A stretch of 34,674 nt of DNA from an uncultured Verrucomicrobia subdivision 3 bacterium (GTDB lineage Bacteria > Verrucomicrobiota > Verrucomicrobiia > Limisphaerales > UBA11358), in NCBI GenBank assembly GCA_903911825.1, contig CAIWFB010000314.1, positions 1-34,674 of the forward strand, in the 5' to 3' direction. Position numbers and translations under genes: made by a program. Below, one piece after another: positions 1 through 7,960 of this stretch. A model generated the notes under the pieces. The model did not search any database. It saw nothing but the letters and a program-made list of their open reading frames with translations, and was not told the DNA's origin. How positions within the stretch are numbered: the first letter of the stretch is position 1; the number at the start of each line of letters is the position of its first letter.

Positions 1-1721
1 GGCTTGGGGGCGTGCGCGAGTCGCTCGAAAAACAGACCATGGATCAGGCCAAGGCGGCCGCCCGGCTGATCTCTTCCACCCTCCGTTATCCCAACGGCCA
101 GCCCGTCGAGTGCGTCATCGCCGACAGCTGCATCGGCGGCGTGACGGAGGCCGCCGCCTGCGCGGAAAAATTTGCCAAGGCCGGTGTCGGCGTTTCGCTC
201 ACCGTCACGCCCTGCTGGTGCTACGGCAGCGAGACTATGGACATGAACCCCTCCGTGCCGAAAGCGGTCTGGGGATTCAATGGCACGGAACGACCTGGGG
301 CGGTTTATCTCGCCGCGGTGCTGGCCGGCCATTCGCAGAAGGGGATTCCCGCGTTCAGCATCTATGGTCGCGATGTGCAGGATGGCGGCGACAAGAGCAT
401 CCCCGCCGATGTGCAGGAAAAAATCCTCCGCTTCGCTCGCGCCGGGCTTTCGGTCGCCCTGATGCGCGGCAAATCCTATCTCGGCATGGGCGGCGTCTCG
501 ATGGGCATCGCCGGCTCCATCGTGGACCAGCCGTTCTTCGAAGATTATCTCGGCATGCGCGTCGAGACGATTGATATGACCGAGTTCCTGCGCCGCATGG
601 ACAAAGGCATTTTCGATCAGGCCGAATACCAGAAAGCGCTCGCGTGGACGAAACAGAATTGTCCCGAAGGCAAAGATTACAACTCACCCAAGACCAAGCG
701 CTCACGCAAACAACTCGATCGCGAATGGGAAACGTCCGTGAAGATGGCGCTTATCGCGCGCGATTTGATGGTTGGCAATCCCGTCCTGAAAAAGATGGGC
801 TTTGGCGAAGAAGCGCAGGGACACAACGCCATCGCGTCCGGCTTCCAGGGCCAGCGCCAGTGGACGGATTACCAGCCGAACGGCGATTATCTCGAAGCCA
901 TCCTCAACACCTCGTTCGACTGGAATGGCAACCGCGCGCCTTATATCGTCGCCACGGAAAACGACTGTCTCAACGGCGCTTCGATGTTGCTCGGTTATCT
1001 GCTCACGAACACCGCGCAGATTTTTGCGGACGTGCGCACCTATTGGAGTCCTGATTCCGTGCGGCGCGTATCCGGCTACACACTCGAAGGCGCGGCAGCG
1101 AATGGCATCTTGCATCTCATCAACTCCGGTCCCGCGACGCTTGACGGCACCGGCCAGCAATCCATCAACGGCAAGCCGGCGATGAAACCGTTCTGGGAAA
1201 TCACCAAGGACGAGGCCAAGAAATGTCTCGGCGCGACGACGTGGCATCCGAGCATCACGGAATATTTCCCCGGTGGCGGCTGGAGCACGCGCTTTCTCAC
1301 CAAAGGCGGCATGCCCGTGACGATGTGCCGTTTGAATCTGGTGAAAGGCCTCGGAGCGGCGTTGCAGATCGCCGAAGGTTACACTGTGGATTTGCCGTCC
1401 AAAGTTCACGACGCACTCGACCTGCGCACGAATCCGACCTGGCCGACGACGTGGTTTGCACCGAACCTGACGGGGCAGGGCGCGTTCCGCGACGTTTACA
1501 CCGTGATGAATAACTGGGGCGCAAACCACGGTTCCATCAGCTACGGCCACATCGGCGCGGACTTGATCTCGCTCGCGTCCATGCTGCGGATTCCGGTCTA
1601 CATGCACAACGTGCCCGCCGAAAAAGTGTTTCGTCCGAGCAGTTGGGCGGCGTTCGGCACAGCGGACTTGGAAGGCGCGGATTATCGCGCATGCAAGAAT
1701 TTCGGCGCGCTCTACGCGTAA
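1..1721 (+). CDS. fucI: L-fucose isomerase, 5' end cut by window edge
   Basis: Converts L-fucose to L-fuculose (and often D-arabinose to D-ribulose) in the cytoplasm, the first step of fucose catabolism. The reading frame is already open at the window edge. The GTG at position 12 is an internal valine of the motif GVRESLE, which lies about 22 residues into E. coli FucI, so the true start is outside the window. Counting from that valine, the metal and catalytic residues known from E. coli FucI are all present: Glu316 (in ATENDCLNG), Asp340 (in ADVRTYWSP) and His506 (in NWGANHG). The N-terminal [10 protein letters not shown] and [14 protein letters not shown] blocks are also intact. The protein ends in NFGALYA, close to the family's usual C-terminus. 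A strong terminator follows 40 bases after the stop. Identity is near certain from dense residue matches along the whole length. Confidence 0.97.
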   Translation, partial: LGGVRESLEKQTMDQAKAAARLISSTLRYPNGQPVECVIADSCIGGVTEAAACAEKFAKAGVGVSLTVTPCWCYGSETMDMNPSVPKAVWGFNGTERPGAVYLAAVLAGHSQKGIPAFSIYGRDVQDGGDKSIPADVQEKILRFARAGLSVALMRGKSYLGMGGVSMGIAGSIVDQPFFEDYLGMRVETIDMTEFLRRMDKGIFDQAEYQKALAWTKQNCPEGKDYNSPKTKRSRKQLDREWETSVKMALIARDLMVGNPVLKKMGFGEEAQGHNAIASGFQGQRQWTDYQPNGDYLEAILNTSFDWNGNRAPYIVATENDCLNGASMLLGYLLTNTAQIFADVRTYWSPDSVRRVSGYTLEGAAANGILHLINSGPATLDGTGQQSINGKPAMKPFWEITKDEAKKCLGATTWHPSITEYFPGGGWSTRFLTKGGMPVTMCRLNLVKGLGAALQIAEGYTVDLPSKVHDALDLRTNPTWPTTWFAPNLTGQGAFRDVYTVMNNWGANHGSISYGHIGADLISLASMLRIPVYMHNVPAEKVFRPSSWAAFGTADLEGADYRACKNFGALYA

Positions 1722-1759
1722 GTGCTGGCGCACGGCCACCGATTAAAAATTACAACACG

Positions 1760-1791
1760 AACGGCGCGGAAATCATTCCGCGCCGTTTTTT
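1760..1791 (+). terminator. Intrinsic terminator of fucI
   Basis: A perfect 11-bp GC-rich stem (left arm 1761-1771, right arm 1776-1786) closes a four-base ATCA loop and is followed directly by a run of six T. It lies just after the fucI stop codon, and the next gene is on the other strand. Confidence 0.9.
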
Positions 1792-1803
1792 GTCATAGGA
1801 TTA

Positions 1804-2223
1804 TTAAGGCAAAATATGATATGCGTGGAAGCGGCGGTTTTCATCCCAGCGAAAAAAGCCAACGCGTTCAATTTGAAGTTCAGTTTGGTTGGTTGATTGC
1901 GGACATCTCGGTGGTTCCCCTACAGCAGTTAAAATGTAAGTGGCTCTCGTCATGGGACACTTGGGAATTTCGCCTTGTGCATTCAATCTAATGTATGGGG
2001 TGATATCCTGAAGTGTAACAGGATCACCGGCGTGTTTGTTGTGTTCAAGGGCATACTGATATATGGCCGCATCAATGGACCTCATATTGTTTATGCACGC
2101 CGAAAAATCCCAGTGGTGGGAAACATGCGTGACTACCGGCGGCCAAATGAAGATGTAGGCCAGCACGCAATAGGTCGCCGCCGCGACCGCCAGTCCAATG
2201 CCCATTCGCTGTTTCAATTTCAT
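1804..2223 (-). CDS. Pseudopilin-like small protein (GspG-like C-terminal domain)
   Basis: A 139-residue protein with one N-terminal membrane segment (about residues 9-30) preceded by KLKQR, then a periplasmic domain. The block CINNMRSIDAAIYQYALEH, then VTLQDITPYI, then a CPMT..TYILTAVGEPPRCP segment, matches the pattern of verrucomicrobial proteins related to the C-terminal half of type II secretion pseudopilins. The two cysteine-containing CP motifs are typical. It lacks the usual prepilin peptidase site (Gly-Phe-Thr-Leu-Glu), so it is probably an anchored relative rather than a true pilin. It stands alone, convergent with fucI. No other secretion genes are nearby, and the precise role is unknown. 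Confidence 0.7.
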   Translation of the reverse strand: MKLKQRMGIGLAVAAATYCVLAYIFIWPPVVTHVSHHWDFSACINNMRSIDAAIYQYALEHNKHAGDPVTLQDITPYIRLNAQGEIPKCPMTRATYILTAVGEPPRCPQSTNQTELQIERVGFFRWDENRRFHAYHILP

Positions 2224-2483
2224 AATCGGAAGATGTTTCCCGCCGCCAACCGTTCACTGCCCCAAACCCCGGGTTCAGTTCCTGAAACTCTAAACACCAC
2301 CCAGCGCCTTTAGTTTCCCGCTCCCCGTGAAGGGGCAGAGGGAAAAACCATAATCCAATCCCGCGCCCGTTCCGTTATGTCCGCGAAACATTTTATGACC
2401 CGATCTATCGCCCCCGCCGCGAACCGGCTCGCTTCCGCGCCGGCTACCGCTGCCGCCGCCTCAACTCCGCTTAAACCTACGCC

Positions 2484-2672
2484 ATTTCGGCGAAAAGTTG
2501 CGGCATTTCGCCGCCGCCCCGCGATTTTTCGACGCCGAAATTCCATTTTTCGCGATGATAAAATGAGATTGCGACGCCGAGATTTCATATTTCGGCGGCG
2601 AAAAGTCGCGCGTTTCTCGCGGAATACCGAATTGGGAGCGCGAGATTTCATTTTTGCGCGTCGAAAAACCGC
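2484..2672. repeat. Tandem array of nine degenerate 21-bp units (3 x 7 bp)
   Basis: The stretch 2224-2706 has no convincing gene. Its centre is a 21-bp periodic array. Read on the minus strand from 2672 it encodes nine consecutive heptapeptides: AVFRRAK, MKSRAPN, SVFREKR, ATFRRRN, MKSRRRN, LILSSRK, MEFRRRK, IAGRRRN, AATFRRN. The DNA unit is near-palindromic (for example TTTCGACGCCGAAA at 2527-2540 and TTTCGGCGGCGAAA at 2590-2603), so the plus strand also encodes FRRR-type heptads. The units keep strict 7-base phasing even where their sequence decays. An open frame on the minus strand (2310-2651, 113 residues) runs through the array, but beyond it has only low-complexity Ala-rich sequence. I regard the array as a DNA repeat rather than a gene. 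Confidence 0.8.
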
Positions 2673-2706
2673 AACTTTTCCAGCGTGGTCGGGCGGGGCG
2701 AGGAGG

Positions 2707-3030
2707 TCAGCGGGGGAGATTGGTCACGGCGCTTTCAAAGCGGATGACGGTTTCATCGGGCTTGGCAAAGCCGAGTTTCTCGCGGGCGAGTCGGGCGACG
2801 GTTTGGGGGTCGTGGCGCAGGGCTTCGACTTCGGTGAGCAATTGTTTGGAGACTTCTTCCTGTTTGGCTTGGTCGGCCTGGAGGCGGTCGATCTCGCGGC
2901 GCATGCGTTCGTTTTGGTGGATGAGCGGCAGGTAGGTCAGGCCGATGAGCACCAAGATGGCCACCGCGACGAGCGCGACGACTGCTTGGGTGAGCTTGCT
3001 CCAGATGCCGAGATCCACTTTTTCTTTCAC
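2707..3030 (-). CDS. ftsB: FtsB/DivIC-family septum formation initiator
   Basis: A 107-residue single-pass membrane protein. A short cytoplasmic tail (MKEKVDLGIWSKL) is followed by a transmembrane helix at about residues 14-36. Next comes a coiled coil rich in Glu, Arg, Lys and Leu (about 40-72), and then the family's end signature, DPQTVARLAREKLGFAKPDE, matching 'iE..AR..l..v.pgE' of FtsB/DivIC. Such proteins bridge FtsL and FtsQ in the divisome. The start is GTG at 3030; an in-frame stop a few codons upstream leaves no earlier option. It is transcribed divergently from the Yip1-like gene. The assignment to the superfamily is firm, while the FtsB versus DivIC name is only conventional. Confidence 0.85.
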   Translation of the reverse strand: MKEKVDLGIWSKLTQAVVALVAVAILVLIGLTYLPLIHQNERMRREIDRLQADQAKQEEVSKQLLTEVEALRHDPQTVARLAREKLGFAKPDETVIRFESAVTNLPR

Positions 3031-3153
3031 GCCCGCAGTAAATCATGCGCGGCAAAAAGGTGCGAGCGGATTTTGAAAGTTTACGTTTGAGAGGAAGTGA
3101 GGTGTATAGATTTAGTTGTCAGCAGCGGCGGGGATGCCGTAAATTTGCGCGCG

Positions 3154-3780
3154 ATGTTAAAGGTTTTCTTCCTGATTTTTGAGCCGGGGGTGGCGTGGGA
3201 AAAAATCGCCCAAGCCAAGCGCGGTTATGCGTTTATTCTGGGAACTTACCTGTTGCCGATGATCGTATTAGTGACGGCGGTGGAAGGTTGGAGTCTGCAT
3301 CAACACGGCAAGTGGCAGCCGACGTTCCAGAAATTTAAGATGTTCACGGACGCGGAGATCAAGGGCTTCGAGGTGGTGCAAGCGATTTTGCTGGTGGCAA
3401 TGGTTTTCGTCAGCGCCAAGTTGCTGCACACGGCGAGCAATAATTTTCACGGTCGCCGCTCGTTTGCGCAGGTCTTCACAACGGTAGCGTATGGGTTCAG
3501 CCCGCTGTTGCTCTGTCGTCTGCTCGATATCGCGCCCATGATGAACCCGGCGATCAGTTGGAGTATCGGGGTGGTGCTGACGATCTACGTCCTGTATCAA
3601 GGGATTCCTCGCGTGATGAGTCCCGATCCGACCCACGCTTTCGGCCAATATTTGTCCGCGATTTTCATCGTGACTTTGACGTCCGGCATGGTGCGATTGA
3701 TCACGGCCTTGTTTTTGCAAGGGACGATTGATTATCGCCATTCCTGGTTCACTACCGGCATCGTAAAACTTTTTGAATGA
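3154..3780 (+). CDS. Yip1-domain integral membrane protein
   Basis: About 208 residues. The segment MLKVFFLIFEPGVAWEKIA opens bacterial Yip1-domain proteins (domain PF04893). It is followed by five hydrophobic segments, approximately ILGTYLLPMIVLVTAVEG, VVQAILLVAMVFVSAKLL, FTTVAYGFSPLLLCRLL, WSIGVVLTIYVLYQGI (with the typical LYQGIPRVM), and a C-terminal helix. I chose the ATG at 3154. The frame extends upstream to a GTG at 3097, but the added residues look like untranslated leader and the family begins at MLKVFFLIFEPG. The stop overlaps the next start as ATGA, indicating translational coupling. The molecular role in bacteria is not established. Confidence 0.8.
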   Translation: MLKVFFLIFEPGVAWEKIAQAKRGYAFILGTYLLPMIVLVTAVEGWSLHQHGKWQPTFQKFKMFTDAEIKGFEVVQAILLVAMVFVSAKLLHTASNNFHGRRSFAQVFTTVAYGFSPLLLCRLLDIAPMMNPAISWSIGVVLTIYVLYQGIPRVMSPDPTHAFGQYLSAIFIVTLTSGMVRLITALFLQGTIDYRHSWFTTGIVKLFE

Positions 3781-4034
3781 CGCCCACTGAAAATGCCTTG
3801 CTCGCCGAGTTGACTCAACTCGCAGAAACCGTTCGCCAAATGCCGACGGCGAATCCCAAGCCCAGCCTGCTGCCGATTTTCGCGCGGCTAGATGAATTGA
3901 CGCATCAGCTGCCACGTTCCGCCGACCCGCAATTGCTGCATTACCTGCACAAGAAAAGTTACGAGAAGGCCCGGCTCTTTCTGCAAGGTCGCGATGCGGA
4001 AAATCAGGCGGGCAACTGTGGGCACCAACATTGA
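3777..4034 (+). CDS. Small hypothetical protein coupled to Yip1-like gene
   Basis: An 85-residue soluble, mostly helical protein. Its start codon overlaps the upstream stop (ATGA, 3777-3780), so both are probably translated from one mRNA. The C-terminal half contains DPQLLHYLHKKSYEKARLFLQGRD and ends in NCGHQH. This combination of a 'YLxKKSYEKA' helix and a Cys/His tail resembles short conserved verrucomicrobial proteins, but I cannot assign a function. The final CGHQH could bind metal, although only one cysteine is present. Confidence 0.65.
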   Translation: MTPTENALLAELTQLAETVRQMPTANPKPSLLPIFARLDELTHQLPRSADPQLLHYLHKKSYEKARLFLQGRDAENQAGNCGHQH

Positions 4035-4110
4035 CGATTGGCGATTGACGATTTACGAGTCGCTTTCGTATTTCGTCGCTGCTCGTAAATCTTATATCGT
4101 AAATCGAAAA
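4031..4110. repeat. Inverted pair of 7-bp-phased repeats upstream of mnmE
   Basis: The plus strand carries consecutive heptads GACGATT, GGCGATT, GACGATT, TACGAGT. After a 20-base gap comes a reverse set, CGTAAAT, CTTATAT, CGTAAAT, CGAAAAT. The inner parts form a perfect 10-bp hairpin (4050-4059 with 4082-4091). The array runs right up to the mnmE start codon and occupies its whole leader. Confidence 0.7.
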
Positions 4111-5489
4111 TGTTTTCCGACACCATCGTTGCCATCGCCACGCCCCTCGGCGAAGGTGGCCTCGCGGTCATCCGCATTTCCGGCGCGCAGGCGTTCGCCA
4201 TCACGGATCAATGTTTTCAGCCCGTGGGCAAAACGTCGCTGAAGCCTACGGTCGCGCCGACGCACACGATTCAATACGGAAAAATCCTGCGCGACGGACA
4301 AGTCGTGGATGAGGTTCTCCTTGCCGTCCTCCGCGCGCCCCGCACTTTCACGCGCGAAGACACAGTGGAAATTTCCTGCCACGGCGGCTTGCTTCCCACG
4401 AAGCTCGTGCTGGATACGTTGCTGGCGCACGGTGCCCGTATGGCCGAGGCGGGGGAATTCACCAAACGCGCGTTTCTCAATGGACGCATTGATCTCGCGC
4501 AAGCCGAGGCGGTGGCGGACTTGATCCATTCACGCACCGAACTCGCGCTCGCCGCCGCCAATGAACAGCTCGCCGGCAAACTGTCGCAGCGCATCAATCT
4601 ACTCCGCGACGACTTGATGCTGACGATGGCGCACGTCGAGGCGCACATTGATTTTCCCGACGAAGATATTTCGCCCGACACGAAAGAAGATTTACTGGCG
4701 CGTTTGGAAAAAGGCGTGGTGTTCATGGATGAATTGCTGCGCACGGCGAACGAAGGTCAACTGCTGCGACGCGGTATTCGTGCGGCGATCATTGGTCGGC
4801 CCAACGCGGGCAAATCCAGTTTGCTGAATCAATTGCTTGGTCGCGACCGCGCCATCGTCTCACCGATTGCCGGCACCACGCGCGATACCATTGAGGAAAC
4901 CGCCAATATCCGTGGGCTGCCCGTGGTGTTTATCGACACCGCTGGCTTGCGTGAAGCGCTAGATGAAATTGAAGTCGAGGGCATCCGTCGCAGCCGCGAA
5001 TCGCTCGCGCAAGCGGAGTTGATCTTGCATGTTCTCGATGCGAGCGAGCCATTGACAGAGGCCGATAAAAATTATCTCACCGAGTTCGCCGACAAGAAAC
5101 GGATTCTTGTCCTGAACAAAACCGATCTGCCAGTGAAGTTGGAATTGCCCCCAACCACCAGCAACCAGCAACCAGCAACCAGCAGCGTTTGTTCCTTAAG
5201 CGGGCAGGGGATTGAGGGTTTGAAAGACGCTATCAAAGCGCTCGTTTGGGCGGGCGAAATCAAAGCCGAAATGTTGCAAGTCGCCATCAACTCGCGCCAT
5301 CAAGACGCACTCAACCGCGCCCGGGGCACGACACGTCAAGCGGCGGATGCCTTGCGCGCCGACGCTACGCTGGAACTGGTCGCGATGGATCTGCGCATCG
5401 CTGCTAATGCCGTAGGCGAAATCGTGGGCAAGACGACGACCGAAGATCTGCTCGATTCTATCTTCAGCACGTTCTGTATCGGGAAGTAA
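4110..5489 (+). CDS. mnmE: tRNA-5-carboxymethylaminomethyluridine GTPase MnmE
   Basis: A GTPase that with MnmG modifies the wobble uridine (U34) of certain tRNAs, using a methylene-folate carbon. The 459 residues cover the full family layout: an N-terminal folate-binding domain (about 1-118, with IATPLGEGGLAVIRISG), a helical domain, and an inserted G domain with the P-loop GRPNAGKS (229-236), the G2 loop GTTRDT (255-260), DTAG (276-279) and NKTD (336-339). The obligatory C-terminal CIGK (456-459) is present. Between NKTD and the next strand (CSLSGQGIEGL), residues 348-359 are encoded by a five-unit heptamer DNA repeat, giving a Thr/Gln/Pro-rich loop. The ATG at 4110 abuts an inverted repeat and has no Shine-Dalgarno sequence. 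Confidence 0.97.
   Translation: MFSDTIVAIATPLGEGGLAVIRISGAQAFAITDQCFQPVGKTSLKPTVAPTHTIQYGKILRDGQVVDEVLLAVLRAPRTFTREDTVEISCHGGLLPTKLVLDTLLAHGARMAEAGEFTKRAFLNGRIDLAQAEAVADLIHSRTELALAAANEQLAGKLSQRINLLRDDLMLTMAHVEAHIDFPDEDISPDTKEDLLARLEKGVVFMDELLRTANEGQLLRRGIRAAIIGRPNAGKSSLLNQLLGRDRAIVSPIAGTTRDTIEETANIRGLPVVFIDTAGLREALDEIEVEGIRRSRESLAQAELILHVLDASEPLTEADKNYLTEFADKKRILVLNKTDLPVKLELPPTTSNQQPATSSVCSLSGQGIEGLKDAIKALVWAGEIKAEMLQVAINSRHQDALNRARGTTRQAADALRADATLELVAMDLRIAANAVGEIVGKTTTEDLLDSIFSTFCIGK
5151..5185 (+). repeat. Five-unit heptamer array inside mnmE
   Basis: Five consecutive 7-bp units: CCAACCA, CCAGCAA three times, then CCAGCAG. The reverse complement fits the consensus GGTTGNN, shared with the arrays at 25892-25926 and 32730-32764. 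It lies in the coding sequence of a surface loop just after the NKTD motif. Confidence 0.9.
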
Positions 5490-5499
5490 TTTCCCCAGT

Positions 5500-5805
5500 T
5501 CAGCACCACTGCTTGCCCAGGCTGTCGATGCCGCTGCGCTTCAAATCTTCCGGGGTCATCGCGGCGTGCAATTGGACATCCGCTTCAAACGTCAGAAACC
5601 AAGGCTCGGCCAAAGCGGGAATCTGGGAAGCCTCCGCCAGATTCACCACCAGAAAGGCGCTGCGATGCCCGTGATGATCCGTGAATAAAACAGATTCCGG
5701 TTTGATAGCGTCCAGAATTTTACCGATCTTCGCGCCCGCCGTGCCGTCTTTCACAGCCGCGTTAAAAGTGTGATGGGGAATGGTGACGGTCATTAACATG
5801 CGCAT
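5500..5805 (-). CDS. DUF3303-like small protein
   Basis: A 101-residue protein with an alternating strand/helix pattern: MTVTIPHHTFNAAVK, then KIGKILDAIKPESVLFTDHHGHRSAFLVVNLAEASQIPALAEPWFLTFEADVQLHAAMT. This is the beta-alpha layout of ferredoxin-like small proteins related to DUF3303, some of which are labelled 'pantothenate synthetase' in databases without good evidence. It is followed by a conserved-looking tail EDLKRSGIDSLGKQW. The start at 5805 is preceded by AGGA at good spacing, one of the few clear ribosome binding sites here. The gene is convergent with mnmE (10 bases apart). Function unknown. Confidence 0.6.
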   Translation of the reverse strand: MRMLMTVTIPHHTFNAAVKDGTAGAKIGKILDAIKPESVLFTDHHGHRSAFLVVNLAEASQIPALAEPWFLTFEADVQLHAAMTPEDLKRSGIDSLGKQWC

Positions 5806-5930
5806 ATAGTTTCCTGTGGTTGGGTGTTGAGGTCGCTAACGCCCCAAAATTGGCAACGACTCAGCACGACGGCAAGCTCTAACCCGATTTCAATTTTTGA
5901 CACGCGCCTGCGCCTGTTTATCCTTTGACC

Positions 5931-7010
5931 ATGCGCATCGTTCCCGTTTCTCTTGGTAATCGCAGCTACGCCATCAAAGTTGGCGGCGGCTTGCTGGCTC
6001 ATCTTGGCGTGGAGTGCGCGGCGCTCAAACTTGGTCAGCGTTGCGCTGTCATCACCGACTCGAACGTCGGCAAACATTATGCCAAGGTGGCGGTGAAATC
6101 GCTCGTGGCGGCGGGCTTTGAACCATTTCTCATCACCGTGCCCGCTGGCGAAAAATCCAAGCGCATCGCGATGGTGGAGAAATGTTACGACCAACTCGCA
6201 GCGCATCGGCTGGAACGGAAATCTTTCATCGTCGCGCTCGGCGGCGGCGTGGTGGGCGATCTCGCGGGCTTCGTGGCGGCAACGTATTTGCGCGGCATCC
6301 CGTTCGTGCAAGTCCCGACGACCTTGCTGGCGCAGGTCGATAGCTCTGTCGGCGGCAAGACGGGCGTAAACCTCAAGGCAGGCAAAAATCTCGTCGGCGC
6401 GTTTTACCAACCGCGACTGGTGCTATGTGATTTGGATGCGTTCAAGACGCTGCCTAAGCGTGAATATATTTCCGGTCTCGCGGAAGTCATCAAATACGGT
6501 GTCATCTACGACGCCGATCTCTTCGCGCAACTCGAACGCAACCTGCCCAAGCTGCTCAAACGCGACCCGACGACGCTCGCCGCCGTCGTGGCGCGCTGCT
6601 GTGAGATCAAGGCGGACGTGGTCGGTCAGGACGAAACGGAAACTGGCTTGCGTGCCATTTTGAACTTCGGCCATACCATCGGCCACGGCATTGAGAACAG
6701 TTTCGGCTACGGAAAATTTTTGCACGGCGAAGCGATTGCCATCGGCCAAGTCGCAGCGGCAAAATTATCGCATCAGCTACTCGGCTTGCCCGCAAACGAT
6801 TCGGCGCGGATGGAAAAACTATTCGTTCTAGCCGGTTTGCCCGTGCGCATCAAACTCACGGCAGCTCAGCGCAAAAAGCTTTTCGCCGCGATGCTGCTCG
6901 ACAAAAAAGTCAGCGGCGGCGAAGTGAAGTTCGTGCTGGCCGAAAGCATCGGCAAAGTGGCTTGGGGGCAGAAGGTCGCCACCGATTTGATCAATGGCGT
7001 TTTGCCTTGA
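5931..7010 (+). CDS. aroB: 3-dehydroquinate synthase
   Basis: Cyclises DAHP to 3-dehydroquinate, the second step of the shikimate pathway, with NAD and a divalent metal. The 359 residues match the usual family length. Visible motifs are the NAD-binding GGGVVGD (104-110), then PTTLLAQVDSSVGGKTGVN, the metal ligand region GLAEVIKYG, and NFGHTIGHGIE followed by LHGEAIAIG, which carry the zinc-binding histidines and glutamate. I use the ATG at 5931 (MRIVPVSLG), which matches the family start; a TTG two codons earlier is less likely. The gene stands alone, with a site-2 protease convergent four bases downstream. Confidence 0.97.
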   Translation: MRIVPVSLGNRSYAIKVGGGLLAHLGVECAALKLGQRCAVITDSNVGKHYAKVAVKSLVAAGFEPFLITVPAGEKSKRIAMVEKCYDQLAAHRLERKSFIVALGGGVVGDLAGFVAATYLRGIPFVQVPTTLLAQVDSSVGGKTGVNLKAGKNLVGAFYQPRLVLCDLDAFKTLPKREYISGLAEVIKYGVIYDADLFAQLERNLPKLLKRDPTTLAAVVARCCEIKADVVGQDETETGLRAILNFGHTIGHGIENSFGYGKFLHGEAIAIGQVAAAKLSHQLLGLPANDSARMEKLFVLAGLPVRIKLTAAQRKKLFAAMLLDKKVSGGEVKFVLAESIGKVAWGQKVATDLINGVLP

Positions 7011-7013
7011 GGT

Positions 7014-7835
7014 TTATTGCAAGGCGGCGCGTGGGATGAGGGTTAGTTTCATCCCGTAAACCAGAAACGCCACCAGCCCAAAATACATGCCCGCCATCTT
7101 CAGGCGTTGGATCGGCGTGACTTCGTAGTAGCGGATTTCTTCCTCCGTCTTCGCGCGGAACAACGAAAAGAGGCGCGGCAGTGACATGATTAAAATCAAC
7201 AGCAGAATGAAGTTAAAATGCACGATGATCAGGCCAATCATAATGATGAAACCCACAATCCACAGCCACGGCGAAAGCGCGCTGACGATTCGCCCGCCAT
7301 CAAGAAAGCCGATGGGCGCGAGGTTGAATAGATTCAGAAAAAATCCGGTGTAAGCCAGCGCGCGGAACATCTGGTTCCCAGTCTGCAAATAAATGGCCTC
7401 ACACGCCACCGCTCCGAGCGTGCCGAGCAACGGGCCGCCGATGCCGACTTCCGCCTCGATCCACGCGTTGCGCGGCGCTTCCTTGAGCGCGATGACGGCG
7501 CCCATGAACGGAATGAACATGGGCCAACCGGTTTTAAGTCCGCATTGACGGGCCGCGATCAGGTGCCCCAGTTCGTGGATGAAAATCAACAGCACGAAGC
7601 CGACGGCAAATTGCCAGCCCCACAACATGGCGTAAGCGCCGATGGAAAGAATCATCGTCCCGCCCGTTTTGAGAAACGGCAGGATGAATTTTACCTTGGT
7701 CAGTAACTTGAAAAGGAAAAGCAGCCCGATGCCGACGGGGCCCAGATTTTTCATCACTTTTTGCCAATAAGTCGGCTCCGGCGGTGGCGGCGGCGGTGGC
7801 GCGGCGATGATAGGTGGCGGTGGGTTCGGTTCCAT
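7014..7835 (-). CDS. Site-2 protease family (M50) membrane metallopeptidase
   Basis: A 273-residue intramembrane zinc protease-like protein. It begins with a Pro-rich cytoplasmic leader (MEPNPPPPII, then a run of seven prolines), followed by several transmembrane segments. The zinc site HELGH is at residues 87-91. The second ligand motif, FLDGGR, places Asp179 after the short NLAPIGF turn, the S2P/SpoIVFB arrangement. No PDZ domain is present, so it belongs to the compact group rather than the RseP type. Residue EAEVGIGGPL is also typical. The start is the ATG at 7835; an upstream in-frame extension is shorter and unlike the family. It is divergent from tex. The substrate is unknown. Confidence 0.85.
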   Translation of the reverse strand: MEPNPPPPIIAAPPPPPPPEPTYWQKVMKNLGPVGIGLLFLFKLLTKVKFILPFLKTGGTMILSIGAYAMLWGWQFAVGFVLLIFIHELGHLIAARQCGLKTGWPMFIPFMGAVIALKEAPRNAWIEAEVGIGGPLLGTLGAVACEAIYLQTGNQMFRALAYTGFFLNLFNLAPIGFLDGGRIVSALSPWLWIVGFIIMIGLIIVHFNFILLLILIMSLPRLFSLFRAKTEEEIRYYEVTPIQRLKMAGMYFGLVAFLVYGMKLTLIPRAALQ

Positions 7836-7960
7836 GGCGAAATGATTTAACGTCCGGTGAAGAAACGTCAAACGGAATCAGGTGGTCGCCGCGCAATAAT
7901 TTTTTGGATTCCGTTTTACACGCCGCACGCGCTCCGTTAAATCATCGTCCCACTTTTGAA

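Noticed and set aside
12-14. GTG as the start of fucI
   Set aside because: Comparison with E. coli FucI shows this valine is internal and the frame is open to the window edge.
702-1739. Long minus-strand frame of 345 codons opposite fucI
   Set aside because: It is antisense to a clearly conserved isomerase, and its translation is His/Arg/Ala-rich low-complexity sequence without motifs. It is a GC-driven shadow.
2310-2651. Minus-strand frame of 113 codons through the 21-bp array as a real gene
   Set aside because: The Arg-rich heptads follow from the DNA repeat and appear on both strands. The rest is Ala-rich filler with no ribosome binding site. I kept it only as a repeat.
2484-2672. CRISPR array
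   Set aside because: The 21-bp units are directly adjacent with no spacers, are degenerate, and no cas genes are present.
2377-3090. Plus-strand frame of 237 codons across the repeat array and ftsB
   Set aside because: Its first part is the repeat itself and the rest is antisense to a typical FtsB/DivIC protein.
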